DNA from: Pseudomonas sp. stari2
Lineage (GTDB): Bacteria; Pseudomonadota; Gammaproteobacteria; Pseudomonadales; Pseudomonadaceae
Direction of reading: 5' to 3'
Assembly: GCF_040760005.1 (NCBI RefSeq)
Contig: NZ_CP099760.1
Span: 2,599,501-2,663,500, forward strand
DNA length: 64,000 bases
The translations under genes were made by a program, and so were the position numbers. This document shows positions 42,675 through 51,069 of this stretch, piece after piece (the stretch's first letter is position 1; each line of letters begins with the position of its first letter). The notes beneath the pieces were generated by a model. The model saw only the letters and a list, made by a program, of their open reading frames with translations. It did not search any database and was not told the origin of the DNA.

Positions 42675-44024
42675 TCAGCCATTGCTCGGGTCAGGCAGCG
42701 CGGTACTGGCGCCGAGCTTGTTCAGGAAGAACAGGTACACCAGACCCAAGGCGATCCAGATCAAACCGAGTTTTTGTGCATCGACGCCCATGTTGTACAT
42801 GATGGCCGCGACGATAATGAAGCCGATGACTGGGCAGATCAGGTGACGGATCACCTGGCCGGACTTCTGCCGACGCCAGTAGTAATTGATCACGGTCAGG
42901 TGCAGCAACATGAAGCCGCTCAGGGCGCCGAAGTTGACCAGTGAGGTCAGGGTGTCCACCGAGTTGATGAACAGGTAGCAGATCACCAGCGACAACACGG
43001 CCACCAGATAGATGCTCAGGTACGGCGTGTTGTGTTTCGGGTGAACTTTGGCCAGCACTTTCGGTAGCTTGCCGTCGCGGGCCATGCCGAACAGCAGACG
43101 CGAGACCGCCGCTTGTGAAGTGATCGCCACCGCCACGCCCCAGGCCAAAGCCGTGGCCACGCCGGTCAGAGTCGCCAGCCAGCTGCCGGCGGCAATTTCG
43201 GCGATTTCATAGAACGCGGTGTCGGCGGACTTGAAGCCCATGCCAGCGGCCAGATCGGTGGCGATCCAGGTCTGGACGACGAAAATCGCGCCCATCACCA
43301 CCAGAGTGATCAACGCCGCTTTGCCGACGCTGCGGCCCGGATCGCCCTTGATCTCTTCGGCGAGCGTGGAGATCGCATCGAAACCGAGGAATGACAGCAC
43401 CGCAATCGACACCGCCTGCATCAGCAGGGCGAAGTTGAAGGTTTCCGGGTGATACAGCGGCGCCAGGGTCAACTGGCCATTGCCGCCGCCGTTATGCAGG
43501 TCATTCCAGGCGTAGAACAGGAAAATCCCCAGCACCACAAGCTGCGCCAGCAGGAACACGATGTTCATGCGGGCGGTGAAGGTGATGCCGCGCAGGTTGA
43601 CGAACGTCGCGCTGACCAGGAACGCCAGGATGAATCCAACCTTTGGGATGTCCGGGTACAAATGGTTGAGCGCCATCGCCGCGTAGACGTAAAGCAGAGG
43701 CGGAATCAGCAAGTAATCGAGCAGCATCAGCCAGCCGGCGATGAAGCCGACGTGTTGATTCAGGCCCCGTTGCGCGTAGGAATAAACCGAACCGGCAATC
43801 GGAAAGGCCCGGGCCATGCTGCCGTAGCTCAGCGCGGTGAAAACCATTGCCACCATGCCGATGATGTACGCCAGAGGCACCATCCCCGGTGCCTCGGCGT
43901 TGACGTAGCCATACACGCCGAACGGGGCGATGGGGATCATGAAGATCATCCCGTACACCACCAGATCGGTCAGTGTCAGGCTACGTTTCAACTCCTGTTT
44001 GTAGCCGAACTCTTCTATTTCCAT
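42675..44024 (-). CDS. APC-family amino acid/amine permease
   Basis: A 449-residue transporter with about twelve membrane helices. The start ATG 44024 (MEIEEFGYKQELKRSLTLTD) has AAGGAG eight bases upstream, which decides against the earlier TTG. Helix 1 carries the family substrate loop (GMIFMIPIAPFGVYGYVN), helix 6 the FLGFDAISTLAEEIKGDPG motif typical of the PuuP/YeeF-like amine and amino-acid importers. As part of the RpiR-led operon it probably imports the compound degraded by the neighbouring enzymes. Exact substrate not determinable; a polyamine or amino acid derivative is likely. Confidence 0.9.
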   Translation of the reverse strand: MEIEEFGYKQELKRSLTLTDLVVYGMIFMIPIAPFGVYGYVNAEAPGMVPLAYIIGMVAMVFTALSYGSMARAFPIAGSVYSYAQRGLNQHVGFIAGWLMLLDYLLIPPLLYVYAAMALNHLYPDIPKVGFILAFLVSATFVNLRGITFTARMNIVFLLAQLVVLGIFLFYAWNDLHNGGGNGQLTLAPLYHPETFNFALLMQAVSIAVLSFLGFDAISTLAEEIKGDPGRSVGKAALITLVVMGAIFVVQTWIATDLAAGMGFKSADTAFYEIAEIAAGSWLATLTGVATALAWGVAVAITSQAAVSRLLFGMARDGKLPKVLAKVHPKHNTPYLSIYLVAVLSLVICYLFINSVDTLTSLVNFGALSGFMLLHLTVINYYWRRQKSGQVIRHLICPVIGFIIVAAIMYNMGVDAQKLGLIWIALGLVYLFFLNKLGASTALPDPSNG

Positions 44025-44111
44025 GAAGCGCAACTCCTTGTCAGCCAATCGTTCGTTTTAGTTGTTATGTCGGTCCGTCGTTTCCAGCGTCAGCAGTGGT
44101 TACAACAATCT

Positions 44112-44864
44112 TTACAACAGGGGGGCCAGATAATTCGCCCAACGGGTCACCGCTTCCGGGCTGCGCAGCAGGTCGTTACGCACCTCAATCAATACCGACT
44201 CAAGACCACGGGCATCGCCGTGCACTGGCACGGTCATGTCCCCCAGCGGGTCGATCTTGTACGGCTGGTTGCCGGCGACTTTCAGCGGATGCTCGCCGAG
44301 ACCGTCGAGCAGGCGTTGGGCGTATGCCTTGGCCTGACCGAACAGCACGCCGACTTCCAGCTCACGTGGCTGGCCGTAGTACACCGGGGTAAAACTGTGA
44401 ATCCCCACCACCCGCACCAGCCGGCCTTCGGCCAAGCGCTCGTCGATCAGTTGTTGCAGCCGTGTGTGAAACGGCTTGAACAGGCACTGGCGACGGTACT
44501 CACGGGTGGCTTCGTCGAGCTCGCGATTGCCAGGCACCTGGTAGATCTCGCTCTGCGCCGGAATGCTGTCCGGGGCGTGGCGCGGCCGGTTGAGGTCGAT
44601 CAACAGTCGCGAATAATTGGCGCTCAGCAGCGTGGCGCCGATCTTCTCCGACAGTTGTTCGGCCAATTCCAGCGCACCGATGTCCCAGGCAATGTGTTCG
44701 CGCGCAGCCGTGTCATCCAGGCCCAGATTGTTGAGGGCGTCGGGGATGTAGCGGCTGGCGTGCTCGCACACCAGAATCAGCGGGTGCGTCGAATCTTCGC
44801 GGGTCAGTTTGTAGACCGGTCGGGTGTACAACCCAAGCTCGGCGGATTCAGTACAGGCGTGCAT
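44112..44864 (-). CDS. N-formylglutamate amidohydrolase
   Basis: A 250-residue zinc hydrolase of the FGase family (HutG-like). Motifs: ILVCEHASRYIP near the N-terminus, WDIGALELAEQL, LLIDLNRPRHAPDSI with the family's NRP motif, and VVGIHSFTPVYYG. It normally splits N-formylglutamate into formate and glutamate. No other histidine-pathway (hut) gene is near, so the substrate may be another N-acyl amino acid. ATG 44864 is chosen; it lies inside the end of the preceding glutamine-synthetase-like gene (stop at 44848), so the two are coupled. Confidence 0.87.
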   Translation of the reverse strand: MHACTESAELGLYTRPVYKLTREDSTHPLILVCEHASRYIPDALNNLGLDDTAAREHIAWDIGALELAEQLSEKIGATLLSANYSRLLIDLNRPRHAPDSIPAQSEIYQVPGNRELDEATREYRRQCLFKPFHTRLQQLIDERLAEGRLVRVVGIHSFTPVYYGQPRELEVGVLFGQAKAYAQRLLDGLGEHPLKVAGNQPYKIDPLGDMTVPVHGDARGLESVLIEVRNDLLRSPEAVTRWANYLAPLL

Positions 44865-46179
44865 AGTGCTCACACAGGTCAGCGGGCGAGAGCTGTTCCG
44901 TCAGCGCCAGTTCCTCGGTTTTAAGGGCGAAATACGTGTCGAGCAACGGTGCCGGCAGCGCTGCCATCAGCGCTTCGCTGCGACGCAGGCATTCCAGTGC
45001 CTGAGCCAAAGAGGCGGGCAGGGCAACGATGCCCCGCGCCTTGCGTTGTTCGTCGTTGAGTGAATCCGGGATTTCATCGGTGATCGCGTTCAGCGCCAGA
45101 CGCTGTTCGATGCCCAGGCGTCCGGCGATCAGCAGCGCGGCCATCGCCAGATGCGGCGAGGCGGTGGCATCCATGGCGCGGAACTCCAGGTTGTACTGCT
45201 TCGCCACGGATTTGCTGCCCAGGCTCACGGTCGGGCAGATGCGCAGCGCCGCTTCGCGGTTCTGTTGCCCGAGGCACGCGTAAGACGCGCTCCAGTGATG
45301 CGGCTGCAAACGCTCGTACGACACCGGGGTCGGCGCGGTGAAAGCACACAGCGCCGGCAAGTAATGCAGGACACCCGCCGCCCAGTGCTGGCCGAGAGTC
45401 GACAAACCATTGCTGGTGCCGGCGTCGTACAGCATCGGCTGGCCGGCCAGATCCAGCAGGCTGACATGCAGGTGAACGCCGTTGCACACCGCGTCGGCGG
45501 CGGTCTTCGGCGCAAAGCTCAAATCCAGGCCCATCTGCCGGGCGATTTCGCGGGTGATCTCGCGCACGTTCACCGCGCGATCCGCCGCCGCCACGCCGAG
45601 GGTCGGGCGGCAGGTGATTTCGTATTGATGCTTGCCGTATTCGGGCAGGAACATTTCCGGCTCGACGCCACCGGCGCGCAATGCGCTGAGCAGCCAGCCA
45701 CCGAACTCCGCGCCCTGGCGCTGGGCCTCAAGGGAGAAGGCCAGATGTTCGGCAAACCCTGCGTGCAAGTTGAATTCGTGTTCGAACGCGGCGTTGACCT
45801 GCAAGCCGAGCTGGTCGCGATACCGCTCGATTTCATCGCTCAGCAATGTGCGCGGACAGGCGCCCCACGGGCGGCCGTCGGTTTCGCGGATGTCGCCGTG
45901 GATGAAGTCCAGCGCCGGGGCAGCGGCGTCCGGCCCGTTGCCGACCGTGACGCGGCTGGCGAGGTCGGGAATCAGCCGCAGATCGCCATAGGCGCCCCAC
46001 GGGTTGGTCGAGGCAATGATGTCCTGTGGCGTCAAAGCGCTGTTGGCCGGCACCCAGCCGCAACCGCCGGCCTGATAGTGTTCCAGCTCATCGCTGGGAA
46101 ACGAGCGGCCACGTGTGATGCCGATCAGGTCGGTGGTGACGATGGTGGTCATCGGCAACGGCGACAGTCGTTCGCTCAT
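44848..46179 (-). CDS. Glutamine synthetase family protein (gamma-glutamyl ligase-like)
   Basis: A 443-residue member of the glutamine synthetase superfamily. The catalytic domain shows FEHEFNLHAGF (metal Glu), AVCNGVHLHVSLLD, where His and Asn line the glutamate site, CLGQQNREAALRICPTV and NLEFRAMDATASPHLAMAAL. The usual RNRxxxxR arginine segment is QNREAALRI, different from canonical GlnA, so an amine or amide other than ammonia is a likely acceptor. Such enzymes gamma-glutamylate amines in catabolic clusters. Its ATG overlaps the hydrolase stop (ATGA) and its end overlaps the amidohydrolase. Confidence 0.87.
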   Translation of the reverse strand: MSERLSPLPMTTIVTTDLIGITRGRSFPSDELEHYQAGGCGWVPANSALTPQDIIASTNPWGAYGDLRLIPDLASRVTVGNGPDAAAPALDFIHGDIRETDGRPWGACPRTLLSDEIERYRDQLGLQVNAAFEHEFNLHAGFAEHLAFSLEAQRQGAEFGGWLLSALRAGGVEPEMFLPEYGKHQYEITCRPTLGVAAADRAVNVREITREIARQMGLDLSFAPKTAADAVCNGVHLHVSLLDLAGQPMLYDAGTSNGLSTLGQHWAAGVLHYLPALCAFTAPTPVSYERLQPHHWSASYACLGQQNREAALRICPTVSLGSKSVAKQYNLEFRAMDATASPHLAMAALLIAGRLGIEQRLALNAITDEIPDSLNDEQRKARGIVALPASLAQALECLRRSEALMAALPAPLLDTYFALKTEELALTEQLSPADLCEHYARLY

Positions 46180-46820
46180 GGCTGCATCTCCCGCAGACGA
46201 TCGAGCACGGTGTCGGTATCGGTGATCCAGCAGTAGCCCTTGATTGCGTTAAGGCAGGCGTCGTGACGTGCTTCGGTGTAGGTCGCGCAGGCGTCTGCCA
46301 CCAGAGTGACCAGATAGCCACGGTCGGCGGCGTCGCGCACGGCCATGTCCACGCATTGGTCGGTGACGATGCCGGCGATGATCAGGTGTCGGGTTTCGAG
46401 GTTGCGCAGCACGTAGTCGATGTTGGTCGAGTTGAAGACCCCGGAAGACGTCTTCGGCAGCACGATTTCGTTTTCCGCCGGGGTCAGATCGGCGATGACC
46501 TGTGCCTGCGGGCTGCCCTTGGGCAGGTGCATGTCCGACAGTTTGTGATCCAGCGAGCGGTCGCGGCCGTCGGCGGTCAGGCTTTCGATCAGGGTGTGCA
46601 GCACGTTTTGCCGTGCGTCGCGGAAGGCGTTGAGCAGGCGTACCTGATTGGGAACCACTTGCGAGCGTGTGCGATTGAGGAAGTAGGCGGCGTCCGGGCC
46701 TTCGAGGTGCGGGTCGAACTGCGGTTCGAGCCAGGCACGCTGCATGTCCACCAGCAACAGCGCGGTGTGGTCGGTGACAAACGGCAGGTCCCGCGGCGAG
46801 CGGTGGGGAAGGCTGAACAT
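46176..46820 (-). CDS. Isochorismatase-fold cysteine hydrolase
   Basis: A 214-residue amidohydrolase-type protein. The triad is visible: Asp in LLLVDMQRAWL, Lys in IVLPKTSSGVFNSTNID and Cys in IAGIVTDQCVDMAVRDAADR. The GIVTDQCVDM motif fits cysteine hydrolases acting on amides such as nicotinamide, N-carbamoylsarcosine or ureidoacrylate rather than true isochorismatases. It follows the RpiR regulator by two bases and overlaps the ligase-like gene, so it is the first enzyme of the operon. An amide intermediate of this pathway is the likely substrate; the identity is open. Confidence 0.87.
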   Translation of the reverse strand: MFSLPHRSPRDLPFVTDHTALLLVDMQRAWLEPQFDPHLEGPDAAYFLNRTRSQVVPNQVRLLNAFRDARQNVLHTLIESLTADGRDRSLDHKLSDMHLPKGSPQAQVIADLTPAENEIVLPKTSSGVFNSTNIDYVLRNLETRHLIIAGIVTDQCVDMAVRDAADRGYLVTLVADACATYTEARHDACLNAIKGYCWITDTDTVLDRLREMQP

Positions 46821-46822
46821 CC

Positions 46823-47677
46823 TTATTTATCCTCCAGCAAATGGGTGTCGAAGTCGTTGCGCAGGGCATCGATGCCTTCCAGGCGATCGGCCAGGTCCGT
46901 GCTGCGCAGGGTCAGGCAAGCGATCAGCGCTTCAACCTGAGCCAGCGCCGGGACCATGGTGTCGAACGGCGAGGCCGACTCCACCGGAGCGCTGATGATC
47001 ATGTCGGCCAGCTCGCGCAGTGGCGAGGCATAGATGTCGGTGAACAGTACGACGCGAGCGTTGTTGTTCTTGGCCGCAGTGGCCACGCGCAGGGCCTGGG
47101 TCTGGTAGCGGCGATAGTCGAACACCAGCACCACGTCCTGGCGTTGCAGGTCGAACAGACGATCCGGCAATTGCGCGTTGTCCTCCAGCGCAAAGCAACC
47201 GGGGCGCAGCAGACGCAAATGATTGAGCAAGTAAGTGGCCATCAGGCTGCTGAAACGCCCGCCGAAGCAGTAGACCTGATGGCGAGTGTCGAGCAGCCAC
47301 TGCGCCAGTATCCGCACGTCTTCGGGTTGGGTCAGGGCCTGGGTTTCCGCCAGCAAATTGTGGCTGTGGGCCAGATAGTGGCTCCAGGCATCGTCCTGAT
47401 TCAGGTTCGAACGCGGTTGCAACAGCGTGCGCGGCGAGCGCAAGCGATGATCCATGTCGCTGAGGAGGGCGTCCTGGAATTCGGCGTAACCGCCAAAACC
47501 GAGTTTTTTTACCAGACGCACGATGGTCGGATCGCTGACGCCGGCGTGCTCGGCCAGGCGCGCCATCGGGCCGAGCCCGTTGCGCGGGTACTGATCGAGC
47601 AAGGCCCGGACGACTTTGCGCTCTGATGGCGTAAGGTCCAGGCCGGGATCAGTAATCAGGTCTCTGAGAGGGGGCAT
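46823..47677 (-). CDS. MurR/RpiR-family transcriptional regulator
   Basis: A 284-residue regulator from ATG 47677 (MPPLRDLITDPGLDLTPSER) with AGGAG six bases upstream. The N-terminal RpiR helix-turn-helix (to about residue 77) contains LAEHAGVSDPTIVRLVKKLG, and the SIS sugar/ligand domain (about 115-245) contains VYCFGGRFSSLMATYLLNHL. SIS domains usually bind phosphosugars, but RpiR regulators of amino-acid operons also exist. It is first in a tight operon with the hydrolase, ligase, amidohydrolase and permease, and two matching dyads upstream suggest it controls its own operon. Confidence 0.9.
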   Translation of the reverse strand: MPPLRDLITDPGLDLTPSERKVVRALLDQYPRNGLGPMARLAEHAGVSDPTIVRLVKKLGFGGYAEFQDALLSDMDHRLRSPRTLLQPRSNLNQDDAWSHYLAHSHNLLAETQALTQPEDVRILAQWLLDTRHQVYCFGGRFSSLMATYLLNHLRLLRPGCFALEDNAQLPDRLFDLQRQDVVLVFDYRRYQTQALRVATAAKNNNARVVLFTDIYASPLRELADMIISAPVESASPFDTMVPALAQVEALIACLTLRSTDLADRLEGIDALRNDFDTHLLEDK

Positions 47678-47738
47678 CCGGGCTCCTGCTGGATGGGTGT
47701 GTTGAATTCGCTTCACAATCCTTTAAAACAGTATTTAT

Positions 47739-47754
47739 GTAACTGGCGTTACAT
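47739..47754. promoter_or_regulatory. Candidate RpiR operator 1
   Basis: TGTAACTGGCGTTACA is a perfect dyad, TGTAAC-N4-GTTACA, and one further pair (A/T) extends it on each side. The architecture matches the TGTARY-N4/5-RYTACA sites of RpiR-family regulators such as HexR. It lies 62 bases upstream of the regulator's start. Confidence 0.55.
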
Positions 47755-47809
47755 GTCTAGTGAATTTTCCTGGCAATTATTTCAGCCCCAAAATGGGGCG
47801 AGATGCCCG

Positions 47810-47825
47810 TGTAACAAGGGCTACA
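47810..47825. promoter_or_regulatory. Candidate RpiR operator 2
   Basis: TGTAACAAGGGCTACA repeats the TGTAAC-N4 half and has one mismatch in the other arm (GCTACA). It lies 71 bases from operator 1, close to seven helical turns, which would suit looping by a tetramer. Confidence 0.45.
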
Positions 47826-47995
47826 CGTCTATCGATTGATCTTGTAGTCCATTGCCCATTGTTGCGTCAGATATTGCCGCTTTGTTTTGACAGGGCGATT
47901 GAAGGGCTTCCCCGGAACCGCCCGGTTTACGGCACAATTGCCGTCCTGTCGGCATGTTGCCGAGTGTTTTTTACCTTCTGACTGAGTGACTCATT

Positions 47996-48568
47996 GTGCA
48001 AGCCACCCGTTTGACCTTGATGTGTCACGCCAGAACCGTCGCACAAAAATTGGCGCGTTTTCCTACGAACGAAGCTGTTGAAGAAAGCGCTGTAGCGTCT
48101 GACTCGCTGGCCGCTCGGTTCGGGTTCCCACGGCATTTGATCTGCGGCCCGGAATTGCGCACGCGCCAGACCGCCGAATGGTTCGGTCACGATGCCCAGG
48201 TGGATGAAGCACTGCGCGATTGCGACTGGGGCCGTTGGCAGGGGCAGTCGATCAAAGACCTGCAGCGAGATGAACCGGAAGCCCTGCAAGCCTGGCTCGA
48301 AGATCCCGGCGCCGCGCCGCACGGCGGGGAATCGGTGGTGCAACTCGGCGAGCGAGTGGCAGCTTGGCTGGCGAACCTGCAAACCACGCCGGGTCATGTC
48401 GTGGCCGTCACGCATCCGTTCATCATTCGTGCGGCGCTGATGCAGGTCATGCAGGGCCAGGCCTTCCACAGCATCGATATCGAGCCGTTGGCGGTGGTCG
48501 AGTTGAGTTTCTTCGGACGCTGGCGGCTACGCGTGTCCGGCATCGATACTGGAGGAGACCGTTCATGA
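47996..48568 (+). CDS. Histidine phosphatase family protein (CobC-like, degenerate RHG motif)
   Basis: A 190-residue protein read from GTG 47996. It has the histidine phosphatase plan, but the first motif, normally RHGxT, reads MCHARTVAQK: the nucleophile His remains while the preceding Arg is Cys. The other elements are present: GPELRTRQTAEWF, the Glu in PHGGESVVQLGERV, and VAVTHPFIIRA for the second His. Its stop overlaps the cobF start (ATGA), which points to a cobalamin role such as alpha-ribazole phosphatase. Activity may be altered by the missing Arg. Confidence 0.8.
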   Translation: MQATRLTLMCHARTVAQKLARFPTNEAVEESAVASDSLAARFGFPRHLICGPELRTRQTAEWFGHDAQVDEALRDCDWGRWQGQSIKDLQRDEPEALQAWLEDPGAAPHGGESVVQLGERVAAWLANLQTTPGHVVAVTHPFIIRAALMQVMQGQAFHSIDIEPLAVVELSFFGRWRLRVSGIDTGGDRS

Positions 48569-49320
48569 AACGCTTGCTGGTCATCGGCATTGGTGCCGGC
48601 AACCCCGACTACATAACGATGCAGGCGGTGAAGGCGCTGAATCAGGTGGACGTGTTCTTCCTGATGGACAAGGGCCAGAGCAAGGACAAGTTGATCGACC
48701 TGCGTCGCGAAATCTGCGAACGCTACATCACCGATCGTACCTACCGTTTCGCCGAAGCCCACAGCCCGGAGCGCGAGCGCGGCGATGTGGACTACAACGC
48801 CAGCGTCGATGATCTGAACCGCGCCAAGCAGCAAACCTTCGAACGCCTGATCAATGACGAATTGGCTGACGGACAGTGCGGCGGTTTTCTGGTGTGGGGC
48901 GATCCGGCGTTGTACGACAGTACGATTCGCATCCTTCAGGCAATCCTGGCCTCAGGACGATGCGCGTTCGAATTCGACGTGATTCCCGGCATCACCAGCG
49001 TTCAGGCCCTGGCGGCGCAGCACAAGGTGCCGTTGAACACCATCGGCCACTCGATTGAAATCACCACCGGCCGACGCCTGGCGGCGGGGCAGGTGAGTGA
49101 TACCGACAGCCTGGTAGTGATGCTCGACGCGGAAGATTCCTACCATCAGGTGGCGGATCAGGAGACAGAGATTTACTGGGGTGCCTACCTCGGCACGCCG
49201 GATGAAATCCTCATCAGCGGCAAGCTCAGTGATGTTGCCGATGAGATCGAACGGGTGCGCAAGGCGGCGCGGGCCGAGCATGGCTGGATCATGGACACTT
49301 ATCTGTTGCGCAAGCCTTGA
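48565..49320 (+). CDS. cobF: Precorrin-6A synthase (deacetylating) CobF
   Basis: A 251-residue SAM-dependent methyltransferase from ATG 48565 (MKRLLVIGIGAGNPDYITMQ), preceded by GGAGGAGACC. Corrin methyltransferase features: IGIGAGNPDYIT for the first SAM loop, GFLVWGDPALYDSTIRI, and VIPGITSVQALAAQHKVPLN. CobF methylates C1 of precorrin-5 and removes acetate in the aerobic cobalamin pathway. It is coupled to the histidine phosphatase gene. Its last 32 bases overlap, tail to tail, the end of the FtrA-type regulator gene on the other strand. Confidence 0.95.
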   Translation: MKRLLVIGIGAGNPDYITMQAVKALNQVDVFFLMDKGQSKDKLIDLRREICERYITDRTYRFAEAHSPERERGDVDYNASVDDLNRAKQQTFERLINDELADGQCGGFLVWGDPALYDSTIRILQAILASGRCAFEFDVIPGITSVQALAAQHKVPLNTIGHSIEITTGRRLAAGQVSDTDSLVVMLDAEDSYHQVADQETEIYWGAYLGTPDEILISGKLSDVADEIERVRKAARAEHGWIMDTYLLRKP

Positions 49321-50278
49321 TCTCACGACCAAAGCGCTCGCGATACACCGATGGCGGCACGCCGACCACGCTGCGAAACGCTACGCGAAAGCTTTCCACC
49401 GAACGATAACCGCAGCGCTGGGCGATCTGCTCGGTGTTCTGTGGCGTGCTTTCCAGCAATTCCCGGGCCCGGGCCAGACGCTCGTGTTGCAGCCAGGCCT
49501 TGGGTGACTGGCCGCTGGCTTCGGTAAATTTGCGCAGGAAGGTGCGTTCGCTCATCGCCGCTTCGCTGGCCAGATTGCGCACTTCAAGTGGCTCATGCAG
49601 GCGCTCGCGGGCCCACTGCATCACGCGCGACAAGTCGCTGCGCGGCGTCGGGCTGACCGGTGTGGGAATGAATTGCGCCTGACCGCCGGTGCGCTGCGGC
49701 GACATTACCAATCGTCGCGCCACCGAATTGGCCACCTGAGTGCCGAAGTCCCGCGCCACCAGATGCAGGCAGGCGTCGATCCCGGCCGCACTGCCAGCCG
49801 AGGTGATCAACTGGCCGGAATCGACGTAAAGCACATCCGGATCGACATCGATGGCCGGGAAGCGCTCGGCCAGCTCCGAGGCGTAGCGCCAGTGGGTGGT
49901 GGCGCCATGCCCGTCGAGCAGGCCGCTGGCTGCCAGCACAAAGACGCCCGAGCAGATCGACAGCAACCGGGCGCCGCGTGAATGCGCATCACGCAAGGCT
50001 TCGAGCAATGCCTCCGGCACCGGCGCGCTGCGGTCGCGCCAGCCGGGAATGATGATGGTGCGCGCCTCCGCCAACAGCTCCAGACCGCCATCGGCCAGCA
50101 CCTGAATTCCGCCCATGGCGCGCATCGGGCCTTGATCGACGGCGGCGATGCAGTGCTGGTACCACGGAAAATCGAACTCCGGCCGGGCCAGGCCGAAGAT
50201 CTCCACGGCGATGCCGAACTCGAACGTACAGAGGCCGTCGTAGGCCAAAATCGCGACCAATCCAGATGAATCAGGCAT
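49289..50278 (-). CDS. ftrA: GlxA/FtrA-family transcriptional regulator
   Basis: A 329-residue regulator from ATG 50278 (MPDSSGLVAILAYDGLCTFE). The N-terminal half is a DJ-1/PfpI-like domain with the elbow LLSICSGVFVLA; the C-terminal half is an AraC-type double helix-turn-helix with SEAAMSERTFLRKFTEASG and IAQRCGYRSVESFRVAFRSV. It resembles FtrA, which is usually found next to a rhodanese gene; here the divergent rhodanese gene at 50381 fits that. Probably an activator of that neighbour; inducer unknown. Confidence 0.85.
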   Translation of the reverse strand: MPDSSGLVAILAYDGLCTFEFGIAVEIFGLARPEFDFPWYQHCIAAVDQGPMRAMGGIQVLADGGLELLAEARTIIIPGWRDRSAPVPEALLEALRDAHSRGARLLSICSGVFVLAASGLLDGHGATTHWRYASELAERFPAIDVDPDVLYVDSGQLITSAGSAAGIDACLHLVARDFGTQVANSVARRLVMSPQRTGGQAQFIPTPVSPTPRSDLSRVMQWARERLHEPLEVRNLASEAAMSERTFLRKFTEASGQSPKAWLQHERLARARELLESTPQNTEQIAQRCGYRSVESFRVAFRSVVGVPPSVYRERFGREIKACATDKCP

Positions 50279-50380
50279 TTGGCGGAAAATTCCCGGTGAG
50301 TGTCTTGTGCGCCACTGTAGCGGCAAGCGGCGGCTCGATAAAGTCTGTTCATCCCTTCACAGACGTAGGAGCAACACAAC

Positions 50381-50815
50381 ATGCCCAGCCTGGTTCGCGA
50401 AATTCCTGCCGCCCCTTCGGCGATTGCCCTGATGCACTTCAGCAACCGTCTGACCTTCGAAACCGATTGTTCCGACGTTTTCAGTAGCCAACAGGCTGGC
50501 GAGATCGATTTTGTGCTGGTCGATGTGCGCGGGCCGCTGGCCTTCGAACGTGGTCATGTGCCGGGGGCAATCAATATTCCGGGGCGTTTGCTGACGGCGG
50601 AAGGGCTGGTGGATTACTCGAAAAACACGCTTTTCGTGGTTTATTGCGCTGGTCCCCACTGCAATGGCGCCAACAAGGCGGCGGTGAAACTGGCGGCGCT
50701 GGGTTACCCGGTCAAGGAGATGATCGGCGGGGTCACCGGGTGGCTGGATGAAGGCTTCCAGTTGAGTGTTGCCACACCGCGCGTCGCCACCGCGCCGATC
50801 GCTTGCGATTGCTGA
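50381..50815 (+). CDS. Rhodanese-like sulfurtransferase
   Basis: A 144-residue single-domain rhodanese. It has VLVDVRGPLAFERGHVPGAI near the middle and the active-site loop VVYCAGPHCNGANKAAV with catalytic Cys near residue 89. The loop is longer than the usual six residues, with a second Cys (GPHC). It ends PIACDC. Rhodaneses move sulfane sulfur to cyanide or other acceptors. AGGAG lies ten bases before ATG 50381. It is divergent from the FtrA-like regulator gene and followed by a hairpin terminator. Confidence 0.87.
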   Translation: MPSLVREIPAAPSAIALMHFSNRLTFETDCSDVFSSQQAGEIDFVLVDVRGPLAFERGHVPGAINIPGRLLTAEGLVDYSKNTLFVVYCAGPHCNGANKAAVKLAALGYPVKEMIGGVTGWLDEGFQLSVATPRVATAPIACDC

Positions 50816-50827
50816 TAGCCAGAGGGT

Positions 50828-50849
50828 TGCCGCTTCGGCGGCAGCTTTT
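50828..50849 (+). terminator. Intrinsic terminator after the rhodanese gene
   Basis: TGCCGC (50828-50833), a TTCG tetraloop and GCGGCA (50838-50843) are followed by GCTTTTG. It lies 13 bases after the stop. Confidence 0.7.
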
Positions 50850-51069
50850 GTCGGCTTTGTCCTACAACCCTTGCACCGCTCTGGCGCAGACTTTTCCCAC
50901 GTGATGGTACTCGCCGATTTTCTGTAAGTATTTGTCGCTTAAAAACAATTTGCCCCGTGCGCGCCGCCATAGACTGCCGGCCACTTCGGTTTCTTTGCGC
51001 TACACAGCCCAAGGCCGAACCTGACAATCGAAAGCTGCCAATAAAAGCCTCCGCACACGGGAGTTATAA

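Larger units (their letters stand above)
47678..47995. other. Divergent regulatory region between the RpiR operon and the phosphatase-cobF pair
   Basis: These 318 bases are AT-richer than the flanks and carry the two RpiR-type dyads annotated separately. No gene-quality frame was found. The promoter for the leftward operon should lie close to the first dyad. Confidence 0.55.

Noticed and set aside
42675..44048. TTG 44048 as permease start
   Set aside because: ATG 44024 has AAGGAG at ideal distance, while the TTG has no ribosome site.
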